Source: Achromobacter arsenitoxydans SY8 (lineage in GTDB: Bacteria; Pseudomonadota; Gammaproteobacteria; Burkholderiales; Burkholderiaceae_B). From it: a stretch of DNA of 64,000 nt. Location of the stretch: positions 1 to 64,000 of the forward strand of contig NZ_AGUF01000047.1 of assembly GCF_000236785.1 (NCBI RefSeq). Direction: 5' to 3'. The position numbers and the translations under genes were made by a program. The notes under the pieces are model-generated. The model ran no database searches, was not told the DNA's origin, and worked only from the letters and a program-made list of their open reading frames with translations. Below are positions 25,808-34,628 of the stretch, piece by piece. The stretch's first letter is position 1, and every line of letters begins with the position of its first letter.

Positions 25808-28216
25808 TCAGAACGTGGCGCGCAGCGCCAGGCGGAAGGAGCGCGGCGCGCCGAAGTAATTGAAGTAGTCGGTATTGCCCACCGACTGGTAGTAGTGCCG
25901 GTCGAAGAGGTTGTCCACATTGAACTGCACCGCCAGGTTCTTGTTGACGTCGTAGACCGCGTGCAGGCCGACCAGGGTGTAAGCGCCCTGCGAGATCTTG
26001 TAGTCGACCCCGCCCGAGCTGCCGTCGTTGTAGATGCCGCTCTGCGCATAGACCGAGCCGCCCACGCGCAGCTTGTTCCATTGGTTCGGCAGGCGGTAGT
26101 CCGTGGACACCTTCAGCAGATGGCGCGGAAAGGTGCTGGCGAACGTCTGGCCGGCCTGCGGCCCCTGCGCGTATTTGGATTGCGTGTAGGTATAGCCCAG
26201 GCTGACGTTCCAGGCCGGCGTGATGGCGCCGTTGATTTCGAAGTCCACGCCGCGGCTGCGCACCTTCTCGGCGGCGCGGTAGCAGGAAAGGACGCCCGGC
26301 GGGCACAGGTCGATGTCGTAGATCCGGTCGGCCCGGCCCTTCTGGTCCGTCTGGAACAGCGCCAGCGCGGTGTTCACCCGGCGGTCCATGAACTCGCCCT
26401 TCAGGCCGATCTCGTAGTTCTGCCCTGTCATCGGCGGCAGCACGCCGCCGTCGACGCCAATGTTCTCCTGCGGCTTGAAGATTTCGGTATAGCTGGCGTA
26501 GGCCGACAGATTTTCATTCAGATCCTGCACCACGCCCGCATAGGGCGTGACCTTGCCGCGCTGCTCATAGCGGCTTTCCGTGCGCACGGTGGTCTGCGCA
26601 AAGCGGTCGTATTCGAACCAGCTCATGCGCGCGCCCAGCAGAAAGGTCGTGCTGTCAGTCAGGCTGAAGCGGCCGGCGGTGTAGATGCCCTGCTGCTTTT
26701 GCGTAATGTTGTACTGCCACATGTCCACGTCCAGCCCGGTCGGCGCTGGCGGATTGAAGGCGCCCAGGTTGTTCATGTCGACCAGATAGCGATAGCTGGC
26801 GTCGCGCCCGCCGTGATAGTCGAAGTCGTCCTTGCGCGTGGAGGCGCCCACCACCAGCTCATGCTGGCGGCCCAGCAGCTGGAACGGGCCGGACGCGTAG
26901 GCGTCCAGTCCCCACTGCGTATCGTTGAAATGGAAGAGACGCGGGTTCAGCGTGAAGAGGTCGCCGGTGGAGCGCTGCGTGTAATTGCCCAGGAAGTCCG
27001 ACTTGGCGGACAGCCAGGTCCCTGCCAGCGTGACCTTCCAGCCGTTGTCGAATTCGTGCTTGATGTCGGCAAACAGATTGGTGTTGCGCTTGTTCACGTA
27101 GTTCCAGTCGCCGACCAGGGCCGTCTTGCGCGACATCGGGTAGAACGAGCCGTCGGCCCGCGTCGGCAGCCCGGACCAGTCGTAGCCCTGGTTGCGGTCC
27201 TTCTGGTAGCTGAGACCCGCCGTCACCGTGGTGGCGGGCGTGATGTCGGCCTCCAGGATGCCGTAGAAGAGCGTGTTCTCCTTGCCCGCCTGTTGCTGGA
27301 ACCCGCCCGAGTTGGTGTAGGCCGTTACGGCGCGCCCGCGCAGCGTTTTCGCCTCGTTCAGGGGCGACGACACGTCGAGCATCGTGCGATAGTCGTCCCA
27401 CGAGCCCGCCGACAGCGTCATGACCCCCGTCGTCTCGTAGCCGGGCCGCTTGCGCACCATGTTGATGGAGGCCGCCGGATTGCCCGCGCCTTCCAGCAAA
27501 CCCGTGGCGCCGCGCACCACCTCGATCCGGTCATAGATCTCGGTCGTGGGCTTGTTGATGGCGTCGAACGAATACGGATTGTTGATGTTGACCGGCACGC
27601 CGTCGATCTGCAGGTTGTCGATCTGCTGGCCACGCGCCTGATACGTCGAACGCTCCGAACCACTCTGCACCACCGATATGCCGGTGGTCGCCTGCATCAC
27701 ATCGTCCAGGTTCCGCATCGACTGGTCGTCCATGCGCTGGCGGGTCACCACCGTGACCGACTGCGGCGTCTCACGCTGCGACAGGTTCAGGCGCGTGGCG
27801 CTGTTCGTCACCCGCACTGCGTAGGTGCCGCTGGTATCCACGGGCGGCAAGAGGCCGGACACGGTGACCGGCGCAAGCGTCGTCGTCTGGGCGCCCGGCG
27901 CGCGCCGCAAGGTCAGCGTGCCGTCCGAGGTCCGCGCAGACTCCAGGCCGCTTCCCGCCAACGCGGCGCGCAACGCCCCATCCGTCGTGTAGACGCCTTG
28001 CACGGCAGGGGCATTCAGGCCGCGCACGAGCTGCGGATCGTAGGACACCACGGTCTTTGTAAGCCGTGCAATCTCGGTCAGCGTGGCATCCAGGCTGCCG
28101 GCGGGCAGGTCGAACGCGATAGGCGCCCGCGGCTGGGCTTGGACGGGCGTGCCAAGGCTGGATGCCGCCAGGACCACGGCGACACTCAGGACATGGGGAA
28201 CGGGCAAAACGCGCAT
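25808..28216 (-). CDS. TonB-dependent siderophore receptor with N-terminal signalling (STN) domain
   Basis: Outer-membrane receptor of 802 residues for a ferric siderophore. In order: signal peptide (about residues 1-28, ending in VQA); STN domain (about 30-85, IAFDLPAGSLDATLTEIARL) that talks to FecR; a TonB box region; plug domain (ETPQSVTVVTRQRMDDQ, then VEVVRGATGLLEGAGNPAASINMVRKRP); and a beta-barrel that ends in the expected terminal Phe (ALRATF). The start at 28216 has GGAG 6 nt upstream. It follows fecR-like and fecI-like genes on the same strand, giving the classic surface-signalling set. The siderophore cannot be named. Confidence 0.93.
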   Translation of the reverse strand: MRVLPVPHVLSVAVVLAASSLGTPVQAQPRAPIAFDLPAGSLDATLTEIARLTKTVVSYDPQLVRGLNAPAVQGVYTTDGALRAALAGSGLESARTSDGTLTLRRAPGAQTTTLAPVTVSGLLPPVDTSGTYAVRVTNSATRLNLSQRETPQSVTVVTRQRMDDQSMRNLDDVMQATTGISVVQSGSERSTYQARGQQIDNLQIDGVPVNINNPYSFDAINKPTTEIYDRIEVVRGATGLLEGAGNPAASINMVRKRPGYETTGVMTLSAGSWDDYRTMLDVSSPLNEAKTLRGRAVTAYTNSGGFQQQAGKENTLFYGILEADITPATTVTAGLSYQKDRNQGYDWSGLPTRADGSFYPMSRKTALVGDWNYVNKRNTNLFADIKHEFDNGWKVTLAGTWLSAKSDFLGNYTQRSTGDLFTLNPRLFHFNDTQWGLDAYASGPFQLLGRQHELVVGASTRKDDFDYHGGRDASYRYLVDMNNLGAFNPPAPTGLDVDMWQYNITQKQQGIYTAGRFSLTDSTTFLLGARMSWFEYDRFAQTTVRTESRYEQRGKVTPYAGVVQDLNENLSAYASYTEIFKPQENIGVDGGVLPPMTGQNYEIGLKGEFMDRRVNTALALFQTDQKGRADRIYDIDLCPPGVLSCYRAAEKVRSRGVDFEINGAITPAWNVSLGYTYTQSKYAQGPQAGQTFASTFPRHLLKVSTDYRLPNQWNKLRVGGSVYAQSGIYNDGSSGGVDYKISQGAYTLVGLHAVYDVNKNLAVQFNVDNLFDRHYYQSVGNTDYFNYFGAPRSFRLALRATF

Positions 28217-28312
28217 GAAGATCTCCGATACGTTGCGCACAGCGATATGTAGACATGTGCCGCGAGATCGGAAAAGTGACAGTCCCCATGCGAAAAAAAA
28301 TGAAAAAACCGG

Positions 28313-29278
28313 TCATGCCGGGCGTACGTCGATCAGCGTCAGCCAGCGCGTGTAGCGGCTGACGCTGATCGGCAGCGTGTGCTCCAGCGCGCTCAGCGCG
28401 CGGTCGGTGTCGTCCAGCGGGTACAGGCCCGACACCGCAAGACGGGCCGCCTCCGGGCTCACGCGCAGCAGGCCCGTACGGTAGCGGCCCAGCGCCGCGG
28501 CGATTTCGCCCAGGGGCTGGTCGCGCGCCTTGAGCCATCCTTCCCGCCACGAGGCGGCGTCTTCCATATCCCTGCTGGGCCGGTCCGCCCAGCCCTCGCC
28601 AAAGCTGGCGCCTTCGCCCGCCGCCAGCGTGACGCCGCCCGCGTCGCGTGGAAGGATGTCGATGCTGCTCTGAAGCGCGACCGCCAGGCTGGCCTGCGGT
28701 TCCAGCCTGACCATGCAGCCGGCGCCCGCGCTGCAGACCCGGCCATGCGGCGTATGCACGGCGAACAGCGCCTGAAGTCCGGCCCGCGGCTGGACGACCA
28801 GCGCGCCTTCAAGCAGGCGCACGCCGCGGGCGTCGGCCGTGAAGGCCAGGTCCACCCGGCTGCGGGCATCCAGCGTGAGCAGGCTGCCGTCCGGCAGCGT
28901 GTACTGGCGGCGCTCGCCGGTGGCGGTGCCCAGGTCGGCGGTCAGGTTGCCCAGCGGCGATACCCGGTTCGCCATCCAGCCGCCGGCCGCCGCCACGCCA
29001 ACCAGGCCCGCCGCATTGAGCATCACCCGGCGCCGCGCCGGCCGAACCAGGGTGCGGCGCAGGGCATGGTGTTCGTTCTTCATCACCGTTTCCAGCCGCC
29101 CGACCGACTGGGTCAGCCCCTGCTGCAGCCGGGTCCACGCGCGTTCGTGCGCCGGGTCGGCCGCGCGCCATGCCGCGCATGCGCGGTGGTCGGCGTCCGT
29201 CGCCTCGCCTGACGTCAGCGTCAGCCAAAAACCGATCGCGCGGTCGCCCGCGTCGGTGCCTGCCTGCTCGCGGCTCAT
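28313..29278 (-). CDS. FecR-type anti-sigma factor/signal transducer
   Basis: Inner-membrane protein of 321 residues that carries the receptor's signal to the ECF sigma factor. The cytosolic N-terminus has AIGFWLTLTSGEATDADHRACAAWRAADP (DUF4880-like), one membrane span lies at VMLNAAGLVGVAAAGGWMA (about residues 85-104), and the periplasmic FecR domain follows (TATGERRQYTLPDGSLLTLDARS). The C-terminal part IAAALGRYRTGLLRVSPEAARLAVSG is the STN-interacting region. It overlaps the sigma-factor gene by 4 nt. Confidence 0.92.
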   Translation of the reverse strand: MSREQAGTDAGDRAIGFWLTLTSGEATDADHRACAAWRAADPAHERAWTRLQQGLTQSVGRLETVMKNEHHALRRTLVRPARRRVMLNAAGLVGVAAAGGWMANRVSPLGNLTADLGTATGERRQYTLPDGSLLTLDARSRVDLAFTADARGVRLLEGALVVQPRAGLQALFAVHTPHGRVCSAGAGCMVRLEPQASLAVALQSSIDILPRDAGGVTLAAGEGASFGEGWADRPSRDMEDAASWREGWLKARDQPLGEIAAALGRYRTGLLRVSPEAARLAVSGLYPLDDTDRALSALEHTLPISVSRYTRWLTLIDVRPA

Positions 29279-29793
29279 GGCGCGTCCGCCAGCGCATAGC
29301 AGCGCTGCAGCGCCTGCGCGATGTACTGCCGCACCATGCTCACCGACACGCCCAACGCGGCGGCGATCTCCTTGTGCGTCAGGCCGTCCAGCTGGCTATA
29401 CAGGAAGGCCGCGCGCGCCTTCGCAGACAGGCCGTCGAGCATCTGGTCCACCTGCTGCAGCGTCTGGAGGATGACCAGCTGTTCCTGCGGCGACGGGGCC
29501 AACTGCTCGCCCTTGTCGAACAGGCTCTCAAGCCATGCGGCTTCCAGTTCGCGGCGGCGCCACAGCTTCCAGACCAGCCGCTTGGCGATGGTGATGATGA
29601 GGGCGCGCGGCTCGCGCACCGACGCAAGCCTGGGCGTCTGGATCAACTGCACGAACGTATCGCCGGCGACATCTTCCGCGTCCTCGACATTGCGCAGGCG
29701 GGTGTAGAGCCGCCCGAGCAGCCAAGGCCTGTCCTCGGCGTAGATGCGGGTCAGCAGGTCCCGGTCCGGGATAAGCGTGGAAGGCGGAAGCAT
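29275..29793 (-). CDS. FecI-type ECF sigma factor
   Basis: RNA polymerase sigma factor of 172 residues for iron uptake genes. Region 2 is at LYTRLRNVEDAEDVAGDTFVQLIQ (residues 30-55) and region 4 at LSAKARAAFLYSQLDGLTHKEIAAALGVSVSMVRQYIAQAL. It heads a sigma/anti-sigma/receptor unit. A Fur-box-like sequence lies about 30-50 nt upstream of the start, so iron repression is likely. No strong ribosome site is seen before the ATG at 29793. Confidence 0.92.
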   Translation of the reverse strand: MLPPSTLIPDRDLLTRIYAEDRPWLLGRLYTRLRNVEDAEDVAGDTFVQLIQTPRLASVREPRALIITIAKRLVWKLWRRRELEAAWLESLFDKGEQLAPSPQEQLVILQTLQQVDQMLDGLSAKARAAFLYSQLDGLTHKEIAAALGVSVSMVRQYIAQALQRCYALADAP

Positions 29794-29824
29794 GGAGGCG
29801 CGGCGACTGGACTTATTCGATACA

Positions 29825-29843
29825 AATAGGAATCGCTCTCATT
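29825..29843. promoter_or_regulatory. Fur-box-like sequence upstream of the ECF sigma gene
   Basis: The 19-bp site AATAGGAATCGCTCTCATT matches the extended Fur consensus AATGAGAAT-N-ATTCTCATT at 14 of 18 defined positions. Location fits iron repression of the FecI-FecR-receptor unit. Confidence 0.5.
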
Positions 29844-29927
29844 CTATATCAGGTGTCCCTGTTATGCGTCCCGGGCGCCGTCAGGCTCCTGGAACCCGCC
29901 CTCCCCGCGCCTGTCCGCCGCCCCATG

Positions 29928-29953
29928 AAAAAAGCCTCCCGGAAGGAGGCTTT
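29928..29953 (-). terminator. Rho-independent terminator after the AapJ-like gene
   Basis: On the complement: 9-bp stem AAAGCCTCC / GGAGGCTTT with a short loop and a following run of six T. Confidence 0.85.
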
Positions 29954-30011
29954 GCGGACCGCTGCGGAACCGGAACAACGCTTGCCCGGCCCCGCCGCCG
30001 GCGCCCGGGCG

Positions 30012-31034
30012 TCAGCGGATCGGCCACGGATACATGGCGCCGCCCTGGTTCCACAGCGCATTCGTGCCGCGCTGCAGGCCCAGCTTGCTGTCCTTGCCGA
30101 CGTTGCGTTCGAACACTTCGCTGTAGTTGCCCACCGCCTTGATGGCGTTGTAGGCCCACTTTTCGTCCACGCCCATGTTCTTGCCCGCGCCGGGCGTCAC
30201 GCCCAGGATGCGCAGGATGTTCGGGTTCTTGCTTTTGAGCATTTCGTCCACGTTCTTTTGCGTGATGCCGTACTCCTCGGCTTCCATCAGCGCGAACAGG
30301 GTCCAGCGGACGATGCCCAGCCAGTTCTCGTCGCCCTGGCGGACCATGGGGCCCAGCGGCTCCTTGGAGAAACGCTCGGGCAGGATCTCGTAGTCGTCGG
30401 CGTTGGCGACCTGCGTGGCGCGCACGGCGGCCAGTTGCGAGGCGTCGTCGGTGAAGGCGTCGCAACGGCCGGATTCGAAGGCGCGCACGACCTCGGTCAC
30501 CTTGTCGATCACGACGGGCTTGAATTCAATGTTGTTCGCGCGGAACCAGTCGGCCAGGTTCAGTTCGGTGGTGGTGCCCGGCTGCACGCAGACCGTGGCG
30601 CCGTTGAGTTCCTTGGCGCTCTTGACGCCCAGCTTCTTGCTCACCAGGATGCCCTGGCCGTCGTAGAAGCTGGCCGCGACCGCCGCCAGGCCCAGCGAGG
30701 TATCGCGCGTCTGGGTCAGCGTCACGGTGCGCAGCAGCACGTCGACTTCGCCCGATTGCAGCGCGGTGAAGCGTTGCTGCGTGGACAGCGCGGTGCCCTT
30801 GAATTTGGTGGGGTCGCCGAACACGGCCGCGGCGACGGCGCGGCAGATGTCGACATCCATGCCCTCCCATTCGCCCTTGCTATTTGTGGCGGAGAAACCG
30901 GAGACGCCGTCGGTCAGGCCGCATTGCACGAAGCCCTTTTTCTTCACCGCATCCAGCGTGGGACCGGCCACCGCCGCCTGGGACGCGCAGGCCAGCGCGA
31001 GCGCGCCGGCCGCAACCATCAAAGTCCGCTTCAT
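30012..31034 (-). CDS. aapJ: General L-amino-acid ABC transporter binding protein (AapJ/BztA type), orphan
   Basis: Periplasmic receptor of 340 residues. A signal peptide (LMVAAGALALACASQAAVA) precedes GPTLDAVKKKGFVQCGLTDG and GEWEGMDVDICRAVAAAVFGDP. LQSGEVDVLLRTVTLTQTRD and the C-terminal YNAIKAVGNYSEVFERNVG are AapJ hallmarks. Such proteins feed AapQMP, which takes many L-amino acids. No permease or ATPase gene is next to it, so it relies on components elsewhere. The start at 31034 has AGGAG 7 nt upstream; the same frame stays open to 31400 without homology. Confidence 0.92.
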   Translation of the reverse strand: MKRTLMVAAGALALACASQAAVAGPTLDAVKKKGFVQCGLTDGVSGFSATNSKGEWEGMDVDICRAVAAAVFGDPTKFKGTALSTQQRFTALQSGEVDVLLRTVTLTQTRDTSLGLAAVAASFYDGQGILVSKKLGVKSAKELNGATVCVQPGTTTELNLADWFRANNIEFKPVVIDKVTEVVRAFESGRCDAFTDDASQLAAVRATQVANADDYEILPERFSKEPLGPMVRQGDENWLGIVRWTLFALMEAEEYGITQKNVDEMLKSKNPNILRILGVTPGAGKNMGVDEKWAYNAIKAVGNYSEVFERNVGKDSKLGLQRGTNALWNQGGAMYPWPIR

Positions 31035-31387
31035 TTTGCATCTCCTGAGATAGAGGGCCGCAAGCAGCTTGTAGCCGGCAGCGGCTGAAACCAGGACCCG
31101 CCTTACTGGTCCGGCCGCCAGATTAAGCCATGTCCACAGCGTGAACAACGCGCCCTTTCCTAGTGAAAACCCGAACCGGATCGCGCGCCGCGGCGTCGCG
31201 CCCGTTGTCCGGTGATCGAACTTTATCGCCCCGCTGCGACCCGCCCTGCCCGCCCCTGCGTGCCATACTTTTTTTGCGTCTTTGTCCGATAGGCAGCAAA
31301 GCCGCAGCCCCTTTAAATAGCCGGGCGCGCCACAAAAAAACCCGGGCGCGCATCGACATTCGGCCGACTCATGGAGGAGACAAGTCC
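31035..31387. other. 353-nt divergent intergenic region
   Basis: Separates the leftward AapJ-like gene from the rightward Bug gene and should hold both promoters. It is more AT-rich than its neighbours near 31265-31320 (a run of T at 31268-31275, and CTTTAAATAG near 31310). No convincing -35/-10 pair, operator dyad or small gene was found. Confidence 0.5.
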
Positions 31388-32407
31388 ATGGCACAAGCAT
31401 GCAAATCGCAGCCCCATCGCTCGGCGGCAGCTGGACGCCGCCACGCCCTCAGGACCCTGCTGTACGCCGCCGTCGCGTCCGCGGGAATGGCCCTGGCGCC
31501 CGCCCACGCGGCGGATGACTGGCCCAGCAAACCCATCAAGATCATCGTTCCGTACACGCCGGGCGGCTCCACCGACATCGTCACCCGCATCGTGATGGAA
31601 AAGCTCGGCCCCCGCCTCAAGCAAACCATCGTCGTCGAGAACCGGCCGGGCGCCAACAGCAGCCTGGGTTCGGCCATCGCAGCCAAGGCGGAGCCCGACG
31701 GCTATACCTTTCTGTCGATGCTGCCCGCCTACATCATCAACTTCCACCTGTACAAGCTGGGCTACACGCCGGCCGACCTGACGCCGGTGGTGCAGATGGC
31801 GGACTTGCCCCTGTTCCTGTTCGTTTCCGAAGAGCTGCCCGTCACGACCGTGGCGGACCTGGTGGCGTATGCCCGCAAGAACCCGGACAAGCTGACCTAC
31901 GCGTCCAGCGGCAACGGGTCCAGCGCGCACCTGACGGGCGCCGACTTCGCGCTGCAGAGCAAGATCACGATGACGCATGTGGCCTACAAAGGCAGCGCGC
32001 CGATCCTCACCGATCTGCTGGGCAACCGCGTGTCCATGGTTTTCGATCCCATCCTGGTGCCGATGCAGTACGTGAAGCAGAACCGCCTGAAGGCGCTGGC
32101 GTTCACCGGCAAGGAACGCTGGCCCACCGAGCCGAACATCCCCACCATGGAAGAAGCCGGCCTGCCGGGCTTTGTGACGGGATCCTGGGCCGGGTTGATG
32201 GCGCCGGCCAATACGCCCAAGCCGATCATTGAACGCATGGCGCGCGAGATCAGCGAAATCGTCAAGGAACCGGACGTCAGGCAGAAATTCGTGGACGCGG
32301 GCTTCCTGCCCGTGGGCGGCACGCCGGCCCAGTTCGCCGACCTGATGAAGAAGGACTCGGCGCGCTACGCCGAGATCATCAAGCAGGCGAACATCACCGT
32401 GAATTGA
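31388..32407 (+). CDS. Bug-family (TctC) tripartite tricarboxylate transporter substrate-binding protein
   Basis: Periplasmic binding protein of 339 residues, a family greatly expanded in Bordetella and relatives. A long basic N-region and hydrophobic core (LLYAAVASAGMALAPAHA) form the signal peptide. Then ADDWPSKPIKIIVPYTPGGSTDIVTR is the classic Bug start, with VENRPGANSSLGSAIAAKAEPDGYT and FADLMKKDSARYAEIIKQANI at the end. The start at 31388 has GGAGGAG at 31373-31379. No TctA/TctB genes are near. It precedes pcaI by 45 nt and is probably co-transcribed with it, hinting at an aromatic or dicarboxylic ligand. Confidence 0.92.
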   Translation: MAQACKSQPHRSAAAGRRHALRTLLYAAVASAGMALAPAHAADDWPSKPIKIIVPYTPGGSTDIVTRIVMEKLGPRLKQTIVVENRPGANSSLGSAIAAKAEPDGYTFLSMLPAYIINFHLYKLGYTPADLTPVVQMADLPLFLFVSEELPVTTVADLVAYARKNPDKLTYASSGNGSSAHLTGADFALQSKITMTHVAYKGSAPILTDLLGNRVSMVFDPILVPMQYVKQNRLKALAFTGKERWPTEPNIPTMEEAGLPGFVTGSWAGLMAPANTPKPIIERMAREISEIVKEPDVRQKFVDAGFLPVGGTPAQFADLMKKDSARYAEIIKQANITVN

Positions 32408-32452
32408 ACGCTGGCGGGCGCCGGCTGGCGCCCGCTCCCCGACGGAGTTCCC

Positions 32453-33133
32453 ATGATCGACAAGTTCATCGACACCCCCGCGGCCGCGGTCTCGGACATC
32501 CACGACGGCGCCACGGTGCTGATCAGCGGATTCGGCGGCGCAGGCATGCCCACCGAACTGATCCATGCGCTGATCGACCAGGGCGCGCGCGAACTGACCG
32601 TGGTCAGCAACAACGCGGGCAACCGCGAAACCGGCCTGGCGGCCCTGATCAAGGCCGGGCGCGTGCGCAAGGTCATCTGCTCGTTTCCCAAGGCCTCGCA
32701 TTCCTGGGTCTTCGACGACCTCTACCGCCAGGGCCGCATCGAGCTCGAATGCGTGCCGCAAGGGACGATAGCCGAACGGCTGCGCGCGGCTGGCGCGGGG
32801 CTGGGCGGCTTCTACACGCCCACCGCCTACGGCACCGACCTGGCGCGCGGCAAGGAAACCCGCATGATCGGCGGGCGCGGCCACGTATTCGAAGAGCCCC
32901 TGCATGGCGACTTCGCGCTGGTCAAAGCGGACCGTGGCGATCGCTGGGGCAACCTGACCTACAACATGAGCGCGCGCAACTTCGGCCCCATCATGTGCAT
33001 GGCCGCCAGGACCACCATTGTGCAGGTGCGCGCCAAGGCCGCGCTGGGCGAACTGCCGCCCGAAGCCGTGGTCACGCCCGGCATCTTCGTCAAGCGCGTC
33101 ACGCAAGTCGCCGACGCCGCCTTCTCCAGCTAG
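32453..33133 (+). CDS. pcaI: 3-oxoadipate CoA-transferase subunit A
   Basis: Transfers CoA from succinyl-CoA to 3-oxoadipate, the penultimate step of the beta-ketoadipate pathway. The 226-residue alpha subunit shows LISGFGGAGMPTELIHAL, the CoA-binding SNNAGNRETGLAALIKAG, SFPKASHSWVFDDLY and AGAGLGGFYTPTAYGT, wording closer to PcaI than to acetoacetate (ScoA/AtoD) transferases. The B subunit follows 10 nt later. The box pathway makes the CoA ester directly, so this pair more likely serves protocatechuate or catechol. Confidence 0.9.
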   Translation: MIDKFIDTPAAAVSDIHDGATVLISGFGGAGMPTELIHALIDQGARELTVVSNNAGNRETGLAALIKAGRVRKVICSFPKASHSWVFDDLYRQGRIELECVPQGTIAERLRAAGAGLGGFYTPTAYGTDLARGKETRMIGGRGHVFEEPLHGDFALVKADRGDRWGNLTYNMSARNFGPIMCMAARTTIVQVRAKAALGELPPEAVVTPGIFVKRVTQVADAAFSS

Positions 33134-33143
33134 GAACCGCTCA

Positions 33144-33785
33144 ATGATTCGTCCCCTGACCCGCGAGGCCATGGCGCGCCGCCTGGCCCTGGACATCCCC
33201 GACGGCAGCTACGTGAACCTGGGCATCGGCATGCCGGTGCTGGTGGCGGCCCATCTTCCCGCGGACCGCGAGATCGTGCTGCACAGCGAAAACGGCATTC
33301 TCGGCATGGGCCCGCCGCCCGCCGAGGCCGACATCAACCTGGACCTCATCAACGCCGGCAAGCAGCCGGTGACGCTGCTTACCGGCGGCTCGTACTTCCA
33401 TCACGCCGATTCGTTCGCGATGATGCGCGGCGGCCACCTGGACATCTGCGTCATGGGCGGCATGCAGGTCGCCGCCAATGGCGACCTGGCCAACTGGTCG
33501 CTCAACAAGCCCGGCGAAGCGCCGGCCGTGGGCGGCGCGATGGACCTGGCGGTGGGCGCGCGCAGCGTGTTCATCATGATGGAGCACAACAGCAAGAACG
33601 GCGATCCCAAGATCGTCGAGCGCTGCACCTACCCGCTGACTGGCGCCGGCGTGGTCGATCGCATCTACACCGACCTGGCCGTCATCGAGGTCACGCCGGA
33701 CGGGCTGGTTGTTCGGGATATGATCGACGGCATGACGCTCCCCGACCTGCAGGCCCGCACCGGCGCGCCCTTGCGCGCAGGCTGA
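33144..33785 (+). CDS. pcaJ: 3-oxoadipate CoA-transferase subunit B
   Basis: Beta subunit, 213 residues, carrying the catalytic Glu in VLHSENGILGMGPPP (about residue 50), which forms the glutamyl-CoA intermediate. GSYVNLGIGMPVLVA and GGHLDICVMGGMQVA are the expected flanking motifs. Start at ATG 33144, 10 nt after pcaI; the frame is open further left but without homology. Its stop overlaps the start of the IclR gene (TGATG), so all three are translationally coupled. Confidence 0.92.
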   Translation: MIRPLTREAMARRLALDIPDGSYVNLGIGMPVLVAAHLPADREIVLHSENGILGMGPPPAEADINLDLINAGKQPVTLLTGGSYFHHADSFAMMRGGHLDICVMGGMQVAANGDLANWSLNKPGEAPAVGGAMDLAVGARSVFIMMEHNSKNGDPKIVERCTYPLTGAGVVDRIYTDLAVIEVTPDGLVVRDMIDGMTLPDLQARTGAPLRAG

Positions 33786-34612
33786 TGCTGCCCAACCTGC
33801 CTCCTCCCGGCTACGCCGCGCCGCCCACGGCGGAAGACCATCCCGACCAACTGCGCGGCGATCCGGACTACATGCTGACGCTGGCGCGCGGCCTGCACGT
33901 CATCCGCGCCTTCGGCACGCGCCGCCATCCGCAAACCGCCGCCGAACTGAGCCGTCGCGCCGGCCTGCCCCGCGCGGTCGTGCAGCGCTGCCTGCATACG
34001 CTGATCCTGCTGGGCATGGCCGAGCAGCACGGCCGGCTCTATGTCCTGACGCCGCGCATCCTGGGTCTGGGCTATGCGTATTTTTCGTCGACGCCTTTTG
34101 TCTCGCTGGCCCAGCCGGTGCTGGAGGAACTCAGCGCAACGGTGAACGAAACCTGCGCGCTCGCCATCATGGAAGGCCACGAAATGCTGTACCTGGCGCG
34201 TTCCGAAGTGAACCGCCTGCTGGCCACGTCGATGGGCCTGGGCAGCAGGCTGCCAGCGTATTGCACGTCCATCGGGCGCGTGCTGCTGGCGGAATTGCCC
34301 GAACCCGCGCTGGCGCGGTACTTCGCGGCGACCGACCTGCAGCCCTACACCGAATTCACGCTGACCACCGAAGCGAAACTGCGCGCCGAACTGCTGCGCA
34401 TCCGCGAGCAGGGCTACGCGGTGGTCGACCAGGAACTGGAATTGAATGTGCGCGCCATTTCCGTGGCCGTGCGTTCGGCCAGCGGCAAGGCCTGCGGGGC
34501 GGTCAACGTCAGCGTGAAAGCCGCGCGCGTGCCGCTCGACCGGCTGAAGGACGAATTCCTGCCGCCCCTGCGGCAGGCGGTGGAACGCATCGGGGAATTC
34601 CTGGCCGCCTGA
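33785..34612 (+). CDS. IclR-family regulator (PcaR/PobR-like)
   Basis: Regulator of 275 residues coupled to pcaIJ. After a Pro-rich lead, the winged helix is at TAAELSRRAGLPRAVVQRCLHTL (residues 55-78), followed by the IclR effector domain with LPAYCTSIGRVLLAELP and VDQELELNVRAISVAV. Unlike most IclR genes it sits downstream in the same operon as its presumed targets, not divergent. Beta-ketoadipate genes are often governed by IclR proteins answering to 3-oxoadipate or protocatechuate; the effector here is inferred. It converges on sua5 with only 16 nt between them. Confidence 0.88.
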   Translation: MLPNLPPPGYAAPPTAEDHPDQLRGDPDYMLTLARGLHVIRAFGTRRHPQTAAELSRRAGLPRAVVQRCLHTLILLGMAEQHGRLYVLTPRILGLGYAYFSSTPFVSLAQPVLEELSATVNETCALAIMEGHEMLYLARSEVNRLLATSMGLGSRLPAYCTSIGRVLLAELPEPALARYFAATDLQPYTEFTLTTEAKLRAELLRIREQGYAVVDQELELNVRAISVAVRSASGKACGAVNVSVKAARVPLDRLKDEFLPPLRQAVERIGEFLAA

Positions 34613-34628
34613 GCGGCCAGGCCAGCAA

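Noticed and set aside
31268-31350. GGCGCGCC and GGGCGCGC elements around a run of A before the Bug gene, as a terminator.
   Set aside because: The arms are not properly complementary around a short loop, and the AapJ-like gene runs the other way, so no transcript would end there.
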